This document shows positions 52,029-61,328 of a stretch of 64,000 bases of DNA, piece after piece. How positions within the stretch are numbered: the first letter of the stretch is position 1; each line of letters opens with the position of its first letter. Source of the DNA: Strigamia acuminata. Lineage: Eukaryota; Arthropoda; Chilopoda; Geophilomorpha; Linotaeniidae. A program made the translations under genes and the position numbers. The DNA lies in the NCBI GenBank assembly GCA_949358305.1, contig OX442314.1:5459087-5523086 (forward strand), given 5' to 3'. The notes under the pieces were generated by a model. That model was not told the DNA's origin and did no database searches. It saw only the letters and a program-made list of their open reading frames with translations.

Positions 52029-52300
52029 GTTTCATCAACATCCAAGCAATAGATTTCGAGATACAAACTTTAGACACCATTGTTGACTTAGCACAAAAAC
52101 CACAAGATCTAGATGTCTGGAAGTTAAAGCTTAGTCTTTAAAACTTAAGTATAACCTCTCCATATTAGTTTTATCAACATCCAAGCAAAAGATTTTGAGA
52201 AACAGACTTTTAAGGACATCTGACACCATTGTTGACTTAGCACAAAAACCGCAAGATCTAGATGTCTGGCAGTTAAAACTTAGTCTTTAAAAGCTTAGTG
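52029..52300. repeat. Imperfect 135-bp tandem duplication in channel B intron
   Basis: Two copies (about 52029-52150 and 52167-52300) sharing catcaacatccaagcaa, gacaccattgttgacttagc and caagatctagatgtctgg. Confidence 0.8.
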
Positions 52301-52830
52301 TTTGTGAAATTACCTGTTGCTTTACATGCTTTTAAGATACGTACCTGTATTGATCTGTGTACAATGTCCAAAAGGAAGAGGAATAAGAGTTTTTGAAGTG
52401 TTTAATATAGCTTTAAATCCACGAATATACTATAAACGTCAAATAATTTAATATAATTTTCTAGTCCTGATTATATTTGAGAATGTACCTTATCAGATTT
52501 ATCATCATCCAAATTAAGTGTTTCGTGGACGTTGAGTGTGTTCCATATTTTTTGCAATGACAATTCGTTGTTGAACAATTGCCATGGTGATATATTATTG
52601 CAGGTGTTGTTAGTTTGGATCTCTAAATTCGATCTGGCCTCATCAATATCATCATCTTGTGTTTCACCACAGACCGTGACAGACGGATATTGCGTAAAGC
52701 GTCGTTGAACTACGCTCACTGTTTTAGTTATCGGTTCTTCAAAGTAGTAGTTCAAACGAATTTTCAAGCAATACAAAGTGAAACCTGAGCAAATTATAAC
52801 CAGAATTGTCTTAAGAATAGCTGAAACTAC

Positions 52831-53352
52831 TGTTAAACTTGAAGTAAATAAAAAGATATTCAAAGTTTACCAATCAATTTCTAAAGTCCTTGACTACAAG
52901 TGGATGTAACAGTTGAAAATCGCGTTGAAGTCCAAGATGGCGTTGGAGTATAAAGGAGCACGACCACACAGTTTTAGTTGAAAAAGTACACTGAGTTTTC
53001 TCTATTCATAAAAGGAAAAGGAAATGCAAATGACACGGTTCACAGAACCAATCACAAGCATCCGTAAGATAGGGGAATGACGTGTTCAGGCAGAGGAATG
53101 CGAAGGGATTAAAAGGGATTAACAAGTTAAGATTCCAATAAAAGAACAGGTCAACACATCTCAATGGAAATACAAAACACATTATAATATAAAAATGTAA
53201 CATCGAAATCAAATGCACAAATCAAATAAAATCATAAATTCAATATTAAAATTCACAAGTAAAAAATAGAAATATAAATCAACAATACTAATTTAAACAA
53301 TATAAATGAAACTCAAATAATAATTCACGCGTAAAATCATCCGATTTTCACA
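52831..53352 (-). repeat. 3' LTR of the BEL/Pao element
   Basis: 522 bp. The stop codon of the polyprotein (53348-53350) lies inside this LTR. I saw no clean polypurine tract at the junction; the nearest purine stretch on the minus strand is ggaagtagag about 25 bases upstream. Confidence 0.93.
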
Positions 53353-56300
53353 CTGCCGGGCGGGGATCACTTGACTCTACTTCCAAACGCACAAGACGTT
53401 GTATCGGTCGACGTAAATGTTCTCCATTAGCGAGCACCATCTCACATGATCTGATTTTATTATCTCGACCCTGCTTAACTTCGACCACTCTACCCATTTT
53501 CCATTTTAGACGTGGTTTGAATGGTTCCTCAATTATAACGACGTCGTTCAACTGGAGTTCTCGCACGCCTGGTTTGCCCGTTTGAATTTTCAGATCCGTC
53601 AAATATTCCCGAGACCAACGATTCCAGAATGAGAGTAATACACGTTGTTGGTAGCGCCATTGTCGAATAAACTGTTGCTGAGTCGGTTCGAGGTTGTCTG
53701 TTGCTCCCGAGTCGGGCAGGTGAGTCAACATCACGCCAGTCAAAAAGTGTGCGGGCGTAAGTGGCTCAATTTCGTTTGGGTTGTCATACACGTAGGTGAT
53801 CGGTCTGCGATTTATTACTGCTTCAGTTTGCACAAGAAAAGTTCCGAGCTGATAGAAGTTCAAGTGCGCCGAACCGATTGCTTTCCTCAAACACCTCTTG
53901 ACCGTCTGCACCATCCTCTCCCAGAACCCGCCCCACCACGGTCCGTTTTCGACGATGAACTTCCAATCGATGCCCTTTTGGGCCAAGTAATTTCGAAACG
54001 TCTCGTCCTTCGTGTGATTTAAGAGTGAGGCGAGCTCTTTGTGGGCGCGGTGGAATGTAGTTCCGTTGTCGCTGTACATCGTTTTCGGAAGCCCTCGGCG
54101 ACCAATAAAGCGCTCGAACGCTCCCATAAAGTCTGTTGTTGCTAGCGAGGGCACCAATTCCAAATGGACGGCTCGAATTGTCGCACATGTAAATACAGCT
54201 ACGTACGCTTTAGTTTTCCGTCCCTTCACTATTATTGGTCCCGCGAAGTCGACTCCGGTGACTGCAAACGGTTGGGTTTTTGACGTCCTGTCGGCTGGAA
54301 GGGCGCCTGGCATTTCCCGCATCAATCGTCCGTTGATTTTTTTGCAGACGACGCAACGATCCAACATGGTCTTCAAGGTCCTCCTTGCGGATGGAGTCCA
54401 GTAGTTTTCCCGAAATTTGGATAGCGTGGATGTCAGTCCGCAATGGAGGACCTGTAAATGTGAAAATTGCAAAATTAGTTCAGTCAGTTTGTGTTTAGGG
54501 GGTAAAATTAAAGGTTGAGTGGCAGTAGGCAAATCTCGCGATTCATGCAGTCTGTTTCGCAGCTCGATTAATCCCATTTCGTTTAGTCGTGGATTCAGGT
54601 CCCGTAGCTTTGATTCTCCATGAACTGGTCTGCCATTCCTCATTCTTTCGATTTCTCGGCCATAAACCTCCGTTTGCGCAATTTTAATCAAACTGAATTT
54701 CGCGCGTGTCAGCTCGGCTGCTTTCAATGGGCCTCGATCTCGTCGACTGGCATCTGTTTGCCGTTTCCCAGCGTTGTCTGCGAACCTGAAAACCCATGCC
54801 AGCGTTCGGATTGCCTTTGACAGCGATCCAAACCTGTCAAACGGAAAAATATTAGTGGTTGTTTGCACTGCTTCGACGTGAATTTCTGCAATTTCTTCAT
54901 CGTCTTGCTCTTCGACCGTTTCTGACGGCACTTTCGGCCATTCTTGGCGACTTCCGCGCAACCAGTCCGGCCCTTGCCACCAAAGTTGGTCGGATATCAT
55001 GGCTTCCGCGTCCATCCCCCTCGTCAGACGGTCAGCTGGATTTTCTATTCCAGGCACGTGATTCCATTCTTCCACTCTCGATTTTTCTCTTATTTCCAAG
55101 ACTCGATTATGCACGAAGGTCGGTGGTCGTTTGGACGTGTTTCCAATCCAGTGGAGGCATATTTGCGAATCTGTCCAAAAAAATATTTCACCTGGCGTCA
55201 CCAACTCCTTAATTTGGTCGGAGAGGCGCACAGCAATCAATGCTCCCATGAGTTCAAGTTTTGGTAGAGTTAGTGGTTTGACAGGAGCTACACGACACTT
55301 TGAAATTATAAAATTTGTTTTGATCAAATCACCAGTACTGTTCTGTATATAGGCCACTGCCCCGTATGCCTTCGGACTCGCGTCGCAAAATATGTGCACT
55401 TCACACTGGTCGAACTCGTCCAATCCTAACCATCGTGGAATTTGAATGTATCTCAACGTGGGAATTTGGTCGGTCCATTTTTTCCAGTCGGTGAGCAATT
55501 CGTTGCCCAATTCGTCGTCCCATGGCAGGTTCTTGAGCCACAGGGATTGGAAGAACATTCGTGCAGTCACCGTGAATGGCGTGGCAAATCCTAAAGGGTC
55601 GAATATTTGAGACGTTATTTTTATTACTTCTCTTTTTGTTGTTTTCTTGCAAGATGGGCAAGTTTCTTCGACCGCTAGACCCAACTCGTCCGAGTTTGGG
55701 TTCCACTTGACTCCCAACACTTTGGTCTCTTCATCTGACATCAGCTGAGAGTCAGTGGGATTTTCCTCGCGAAATTTTGTTCTTAGTTCTGGCGAATTGG
55801 TCTGCCACTTGGCGAGTTCCATGCCGGCTGCTACAAAAATCAGATTAGCTTGTTGGAATGTTACCAGCGCTTCAGCGTCGTTTTTGAGCGAAGAGATGAA
55901 GTCGTCCACGTACAGGCATCGCAATAGCAACTTCACAGTGTTGGGGTACTGTTTCTCGAATTTGCGCAGGTGGTGTCGGATGGTCGCGCTCAACAGAAAT
56001 GGGCTCGGAGTAGCGCCAAATAATACTCGAGTTTGTCGTAGTATTTTCAGCAGTGCCTTTCCTACGCCGTCCCAGTGTTCATCAATCCAGAAGAATCTCG
56101 TTGCGTCGCGGTCCTTCAAGGCGATTTCGATCATGTGAAACGCCTTTTTGATGTCTCCCACGATGGCCACTCTTCCGATACGAAATCCCAACAGCACCAA
56201 TATTAATGACGGCAAAAAATTGATACCTTTCGACAAGCAGTCGTTCAAGGAGAGATGTCCCTTTCGATGTGAAGATGCATCAAATACCACTCTCAATTTC

Positions 56301-58618
56301 GTGGTTACGCGTTCTTCCTTGATGACTGGGCTGTGTGGCATGTAGTAAATGGGTCCTGTTGCCGTTTGATTCGGAATTTCTTCAACAATGCCTGTTTTCA
56401 GTTGTTCGTCGATGACTTTCTTGTATTCCAAATACAGGTTGGGTTGTTTTCTGAAACGACGGATTAGTGACATGATACGTTGCTCGGCGCCTCGATAGTT
56501 GTCGTCCAGCTCGTTGCTATTCACAATCCACGGCAGCTCCACTGAATAATTCGATCCCGTCCACTTGATTGCTTTTTCGAACTTTTCCAACGTCTCAGCG
56601 TCGTCGTTCGTTTCGACCGACTCGTGGCGGACTCCGATCGGTTCCAGCTCCCACATCCGGCGCAAAAGATTATCTGTTGATGGGGTAAGTGTTATTTTGT
56701 TAATTCTCACCGGTGCAGCAATGACTCTCGTTCCGTTTGTAGTCTGTCCGTGTAATGTCCAACCAAATTTCGTTTTTACTGCAATTAAGTTTTCTTCCAA
56801 AAATTCTGTTTGTCCAGTCATCACTCGCCAGTAATGGTCCACTCCAATTAGCAGGTCCACTTCCTTCGAATGCAACGCAACTTGCTTGCAGGCCACTTCG
56901 GTTTTTCTTCGTTGTAGTTCCGCTTTGAGTTGTTTGTTCGGTTGTTCTCCAGGAGTGGACGTGACGTGGTCAGCTTCGATGGCTTCAATTGTGACTGCTG
57001 GCGACTTCGAGTTGGCGGGGCTGAGGACTAACTCGACTCTGTTGCGAACTTCTGATCTGGGCTCTTGCCCAAACACGGCCAAATTTATCGTTTCAGTGCC
57101 TAAAATTCTCAAATTCAATTTTTTAGTCAATTCAGAGCGTATGAAGGTACGTTGGGCTCCCCCATCGATATAGCACACTCCCAAAGCTGAGTGCGTTGGT
57201 CCGGCCATCTTCACCATCTGCACCATCAAAAATTCGGACTTGGGTGGACAGGTGGTAACGACTGCGTTGGTGTGGGTGATTCCCTCGCCGGCTTCTGTAG
57301 CTTTTGGTGTGTCGCACACGTGGGTGTGATGCGCTCCCTCGCAGCTGTAGCATTTCATGCGAGTCCTACATTCTTCCGTCTTGTGGGGCACTTTCCCCAA
57401 GCATCTCATGCAAATCCCTTTTTTCTGCCGTCTTTTACGTCTCTCCTCCATCGTGAGCGGGCATCTTTTCCGATTGTGTTCTGTGGAATCGCAAAATTGA
57501 CATTTCATTATTAATACTGACAGTTGCGACGCCGATCCCGATCGAGGTTCCTTTTCTTTTCGACTAAATCGTCCTTTGTTGGGGAGATTGTTGTCCGACG
57601 TTTTGTTGTGAGACGTTTCTGGCTTCGATTGGGTTTTTAGCATGTCGTATTTGGCGTGTTTAGCTATGTGATCACTCAACCAGTCCATCAACCTTGCTAT
57701 CGACCTCTCTCCGTCGCAGTCTTTGTCATATTCCATGATTATACTGCGCGGAACAGCCGACGACAGCACGGGGAAAATGGTCCGCTGTATTTCTGCCAAA
57801 GGCACGTCAATGTTGGCTAAATTTTCTATGTTAACTTCCACGTGTCTGTGGAGTTTTTGTAAACCCATTCGATCTCGCTCGCTGCTAACAGATGGCAAAT
57901 TTATGAGATTAGACAGGTATTTATTTTCGAGTACGATTTTATCGCCGTATTTCTTCTGCAGACGTGCGATTGCGACGGTGTAATTTCCTGCGGTGATTTC
58001 GAGTGCCTTTATATCGTCGAGCGCCTCTCCAACCAGGTAATTTCTTAAATATAAAAGTTTATTTGTTCCATCCAATTGTTCATCGTCTCCGACTTGGATA
58101 GAAAATGTCTTCCAAAACCCTCCCCATTCTTCTGGCTTACGCCCGTCAAACTTAGGTATTTCTAGCGGCTTACGTTTGATGAATGGCTGGCCGTTCGTCG
58201 GGGTCGTGCGTGGTGTTGCCGCCGTCACTGCTGCGGTAATAGCCGCCGCTAGTGCGTCGATGTCTGCCGGTTGCGCGTCCGCGTTCGGTCGTGGATTCTG
58301 GGGTAAATTAGGCGGGTAATTCATTTGAGTGTACCTGCTTAGATCGGCTCTTGATGCGGCCAAGCGGTCCTCCAATGCGTCGAGTGCTATTACGGTCTCG
58401 TCAATCTCCTGGTCGTTTTTTGCTTGATCCAGTGTGGCGTCGAACGTTTGTTGCACTCGCTTCTGTTTTTGTTCGAGCTGTTGCAGCCATAATTCGATTG
58501 TGGCTTGCGGAATTGCAGCTCGCCCATTCAGCGCAGTGGTTATCGTGGTCAGGAGTGTTTCCGTGACCATCATGGCCGCTCGGAATGCTTTGTTCTTTAA
58601 CTCGAAATTTCTCACCAT
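53348..58618 (-). CDS. BEL/Pao Gag-Pol polyprotein
   Basis: 1756 residues in one frame. The order is an N-terminal coiled-coil/gag region, a gag domain ([15 protein letters not shown], about 150-240), three zinc-knuckle-like CxxC motifs (CQFC, CMRC, CYSC; about 375-440), aspartic protease with IDGG (D485), reverse transcriptase with VVFDASS and YVDD at 903-906, an RNase H-like segment ([14 protein letters not shown]; about 1110), an integrase HHCC-type finger ([24 protein letters not shown]), the integrase core with D1457, D1517 and E1567, and a C-terminal domain ([20 protein letters not shown]). This is the pol order of BEL/Pao. All catalytic residues are present and there are no stops. The ATG at 58618 is 39 bases downstream of the primer site. 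Confidence 0.96.
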   Translation of the reverse strand: MVRNFELKNKAFRAAMMVTETLLTTITTALNGRAAIPQATIELWLQQLEQKQKRVQQTFDATLDQAKNDQEIDETVIALDALEDRLAASRADLSRYTQMNYPPNLPQNPRPNADAQPADIDALAAAITAAVTAATPRTTPTNGQPFIKRKPLEIPKFDGRKPEEWGGFWKTFSIQVGDDEQLDGTNKLLYLRNYLVGEALDDIKALEITAGNYTVAIARLQKKYGDKIVLENKYLSNLINLPSVSSERDRMGLQKLHRHVEVNIENLANIDVPLAEIQRTIFPVLSSAVPRSIIMEYDKDCDGERSIARLMDWLSDHIAKHAKYDMLKTQSKPETSHNKTSDNNLPNKGRFSRKEKEPRSGSASQLSVLIMKCQFCDSTEHNRKRCPLTMEERRKRRQKKGICMRCLGKVPHKTEECRTRMKCYSCEGAHHTHVCDTPKATEAGEGITHTNAVVTTCPPKSEFLMVQMVKMAGPTHSALGVCYIDGGAQRTFIRSELTKKLNLRILGTETINLAVFGQEPRSEVRNRVELVLSPANSKSPAVTIEAIEADHVTSTPGEQPNKQLKAELQRRKTEVACKQVALHSKEVDLLIGVDHYWRVMTGQTEFLEENLIAVKTKFGWTLHGQTTNGTRVIAAPVRINKITLTPSTDNLLRRMWELEPIGVRHESVETNDDAETLEKFEKAIKWTGSNYSVELPWIVNSNELDDNYRGAEQRIMSLIRRFRKQPNLYLEYKKVIDEQLKTGIVEEIPNQTATGPIYYMPHSPVIKEERVTTKLRVVFDASSHRKGHLSLNDCLSKGINFLPSLILVLLGFRIGRVAIVGDIKKAFHMIEIALKDRDATRFFWIDEHWDGVGKALLKILRQTRVLFGATPSPFLLSATIRHHLRKFEKQYPNTVKLLLRCLYVDDFISSLKNDAEALVTFQQANLIFVAAGMELAKWQTNSPELRTKFREENPTDSQLMSDEETKVLGVKWNPNSDELGLAVEETCPSCKKTTKREVIKITSQIFDPLGFATPFTVTARMFFQSLWLKNLPWDDELGNELLTDWKKWTDQIPTLRYIQIPRWLGLDEFDQCEVHIFCDASPKAYGAVAYIQNSTGDLIKTNFIISKCRVAPVKPLTLPKLELMGALIAVRLSDQIKELVTPGEIFFWTDSQICLHWIGNTSKRPPTFVHNRVLEIREKSRVEEWNHVPGIENPADRLTRGMDAEAMISDQLWWQGPDWLRGSRQEWPKVPSETVEEQDDEEIAEIHVEAVQTTTNIFPFDRFGSLSKAIRTLAWVFRFADNAGKRQTDASRRDRGPLKAAELTRAKFSLIKIAQTEVYGREIERMRNGRPVHGESKLRDLNPRLNEMGLIELRNRLHESRDLPTATQPLILPPKHKLTELILQFSHLQVLHCGLTSTLSKFRENYWTPSARRTLKTMLDRCVVCKKINGRLMREMPGALPADRTSKTQPFAVTGVDFAGPIIVKGRKTKAYVAVFTCATIRAVHLELVPSLATTDFMGAFERFIGRRGLPKTMYSDNGTTFHRAHKELASLLNHTKDETFRNYLAQKGIDWKFIVENGPWWGGFWERMVQTVKRCLRKAIGSAHLNFYQLGTFLVQTEAVINRRPITYVYDNPNEIEPLTPAHFLTGVMLTHLPDSGATDNLEPTQQQFIRQWRYQQRVLLSFWNRWSREYLTDLKIQTGKPGVRELQLNDVVIIEEPFKPRLKWKMGRVVEVKQGRDNKIRSCEMVLANGEHLRRPIQRLVRLEVESSDPRPAV

Positions 58619-58656
58619 TTTAGTAGATTTTTAGATGAATTCGGAATTTAAAATGT

Positions 58657-58674
58657 TCCCGGGTTTCGGCACCA
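58657..58674 (-). promoter_or_regulatory. Primer-binding site, tRNA-Phe
   Basis: Minus strand TGGTGCCGAAACCCGGGA, one base from the 5' LTR, is complementary over 18 of 18 bases to the 3' end of metazoan tRNA-Phe with CCA. Confidence 0.85.
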
Positions 58675-58675
58675 A

Positions 58676-59197
58676 TGTTAAACTTGAAGTAAATAAAAAG
58701 ATATTCAAAGTTTACCAATCAATTTCTAAAGTCCTTGACTACAAGTGGATGTAACAGTTGAAAATCGCGTTGAAGTCCAAGATGGCGTTGGAGTATAAAG
58801 GAGCACGACCACACAGTTTTAGTTGAAAAAGTACACTGAGTTTTTTCTATTCATAAAAGGAAAAGGAAATGCAAATGACACGGTTCACAGAACCAATCAC
58901 AAGCATCCGTAAGATAGGGGAATGACGTGTTCAGGCAGAGGAATGCGAAGGGATTAAAAGGGATTAACAAGTTAAGATTCCAATAAAAGAACAGGTCAAC
59001 ACATCTCAATGGAAATACAAAACACATTATAATATAAAAATGTAACATCGAAATCAAATGCACAAATCAAATAAAATCATAAATTCAATATTAAAATTCA
59101 CAAGTAAAAAATAGAAATATAAATCAACAATACTAATTTAAACAATATAAATGAAACTCAAATAATAATTCACGCGTAAAATCATCCGATTTTCACA
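58676..59197 (-). repeat. 5' LTR of the BEL/Pao element
   Basis: 522 bp, one visible mismatch to the other LTR, same termini. Confidence 0.93.
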
Positions 59198-60605
59198 ACT
59201 ACAATTCTTTTAATTTTCATCTGACTATGAGTTATTTTCTTTGTGCATTTGTCGTAAACTCGGCAAATCTTATTACCCGGTTTTTTTCCCCGAATGTTTG
59301 CTAGATACCAAGCGATTTCAGGCAACGAGGTTAACGATAGACCGAGAAATAGGCCCAGATTGCCTCCTAAATCTGATAGTAAATCAATAACATCATATGT
59401 GAACCGTTCTTCATACACGTTGATTTTATCGTTAGTTATTGCTAACGATATAGATACAGTGTTTTTATCATCTGCTGGGTTTGCATCAGTGGATGGTGTA
59501 AACATTAAATATTCACATGGACGTCGACATTGACAATCAGCAATTGGGTCGGTAGTTTCAATTAAACGATTTGCAACACCATATAGTTCGTGGGTGGTAT
59601 TTGAACATTTGCAAAGTGGTAATTCTATCTTTGTAAAGGGAAATCTTGCAAAAAGATGTTTGATTAATACAGTATTTTGATTGTAGTTACTGTATGCATA
59701 TATCATGCATTCTTACCTGCATGTCAGATGTTTTTTCAATTTATTCATTAAGCATCCACGGTAGCATTCTTTGTATTCGTTTTTGCTGGAGCATGAACTC
59801 GTGGATGAATTGAGAAATATGAACTAAAATTTAAAAGTTTATCTCTGTGTGTGATAATTTTCATTTAAGACTAAAAAATTTACTTTCTTAAAACTCAAAT
59901 TTAATTTTAATATTTCACCAAGCTTTGGTATTGTTACATCAATGTTCCTGCCGAAATCGGAGAATGACATGTAAAGCTAAGTCAAAATAGAAAAAAAAAT
60001 AAATAACAAAATTTTTATTTTCTGATTCATTAGTAATAATTTAGTAAGCTTACTATGTACGGAGCGATAAGGCATACGTAATCATATTTATTTTCAATAT
60101 TTACAGTCAATAAATTCCGAACAAATGATTTACTAGAAGCTGTAGCTGTAACAATAAATGATACTTGTTATCAAGTAGGTTAGAAGACATGTTTTTTGTC
60201 TATAGTTACAAAATTGAAATGTTGAGCAGATTCCATACGAAGTGTCAGTTTCCGTGAGAACAACTGTTTTGTTGGAAAATCCCTAAATAAATTAGGTTTA
60301 AATCAGTTTTTAAAAAAGAAAAAAAAAATTATTTTTACTTTTTTTACCTTTATTTTAATGCTGACTATCTCTTTGGTTAAATTCGTCGCTTTCCAAAGTT
60401 CATCCATATTATAAGTTGGTATTTTCATCAGACTTTTCACCATATTTGCACATTCATAGTTGGGTGAAAACGGATCAGCCACAATATTCGGATAAGTTTT
60501 ATTCCAAAGCCTGACCATTTCTTTTGTGTTGCCACTGCAGATCATCAAGCGTGGTAACACAATCTCTTCCGATTTGGTCGTTACGTCAACAGTTGTAGGA
60601 TAACT

Positions 60606-61236
60606 TGTGGTGATTCAGCATCACCTGAAGAAGTAATTAGCGGTGATTATTGTGTTACTAATACTCGCCACTAGAGCGCGCTAGAAATACCGACTAGACT
60701 GACTAGTCGCGTGTTTCTGCGAACCTGCATAATCAGAAGGATTTGCATATGACGTCATTTCCGGTTAATATATATAGCCAATGCTTGACCGGAAACGACA
60801 CTACAGTTACCACATTTCAGCAAGAGCACCATTTACCTCACCTTTCAGGCCGTTTCACGGATTGATCGAGGACCGGTGCCCGCTGACCATTTCAACTGTA
60901 CAACAGCCACATTTATTTAGCGTAGCCAATCTACGCTAGAATAAATATTCGAACGATATTCGTTTAATTCGCACGAGAAAGCGAATTCTCGCGTGTTCAT
61001 AATAACACGTGGAAATACCCTAGACAACAAACATAGACCACGCGTAGGACTAAACAATTGGATCCGCCATTGTTTAGCGGCAACTCGTATTCGCAGCCGA
61101 ATCCGAGGACCAACACAGGAAACATCTTGACTTATATTTGTATTAGTAAGCGTGTTTTAATAAAGCAGTATTTGAAATATATTGTATTCCCGAGTGTATT
61201 ATTTATTATCTTTAACCACAAAGTCGAATCACGACA
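60606..61236 (+). repeat. 5' LTR of the Gypsy-type element
   Basis: About 631 bp from TGTGGTG to ACGACA. It contains an AT-rich TATA-like ttaatatatatagcc near 60767 and aataaatattcg near 60940. The right border is set 2 bases before the primer site; an alternative end is accaca near 61220. Confidence 0.7.
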
Positions 61237-61238
61237 CG

Positions 61239-61256
61239 TGGGGGCCTGTCCGGGAT
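61239..61256 (+). promoter_or_regulatory. Primer-binding site, tRNA-Pro-like
   Basis: TGGGGGCCTGTCCGGGAT matches the tRNA-Pro site known from murine gammaretroviruses at 16 of 18 positions; the two differing bases are adjacent (CT for TC). The primer in this species may be a variant tRNA-Pro or another tRNA. Confidence 0.6.
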
Positions 61257-61328
61257 AGATTTGCTAACCTTAAGACAATACTTTAAATAATAACCGGGAT
61301 CTTTCGATCGATCATTATATCGTAAGAA

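Larger units (their letters stand above)
52831..59197 (-). mobile_element. Complete BEL/Pao retrotransposon in channel copy B
   Basis: 6367 bp with 522-bp LTRs (52831-53352 and 58676-59197), TGTTAAAC at one end and TTTTCACA at the other. They differ by one base that I saw (about 52999 versus 58844). A 5-bp target duplication actac lies at 52826-52830 and 59198-59202. The element sits in the linker part of the TM2-TM1 exon of channel copy B. The single large ORF is uninterrupted, so it may be autonomous and young. Confidence 0.96.
39335..60605 (-). pseudogene. Two-module DEG/ENaC sodium channel, copy B, interrupted by three LTR elements
   Basis: Exons, high to low: 60605-60348 (5' part cut off by the Gypsy element), 60282-60210, 60139-60054, 59976-59884, 59823-59717, 59644-59198 with 52825-52489, 52429-52345, 51646-51564, 51111-51029 with 41358-41346, 41277-41168 and 39707-39335. 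When a BEL/Pao element (with one target duplication) is skipped, the fusion exon is 784 nt, exactly as in copy C. When the non-autonomous LTR element is skipped, exon 9 is 96 nt, again as in copy C. All remaining phases agree and I saw no internal stop. The coding parts are therefore otherwise intact: TM2 with a GLS filter, linker, second TM1, second Cys cluster (QCKCKQPCEHIFYHP), TM2 with a GMS filter. The gene was probably disabled recently by the insertions. Confidence 0.9.

Noticed and set aside
53645-57514. Plus-strand ORFs across the BEL/Pao element
   Set aside because: Antisense shadows of the intact polyprotein.
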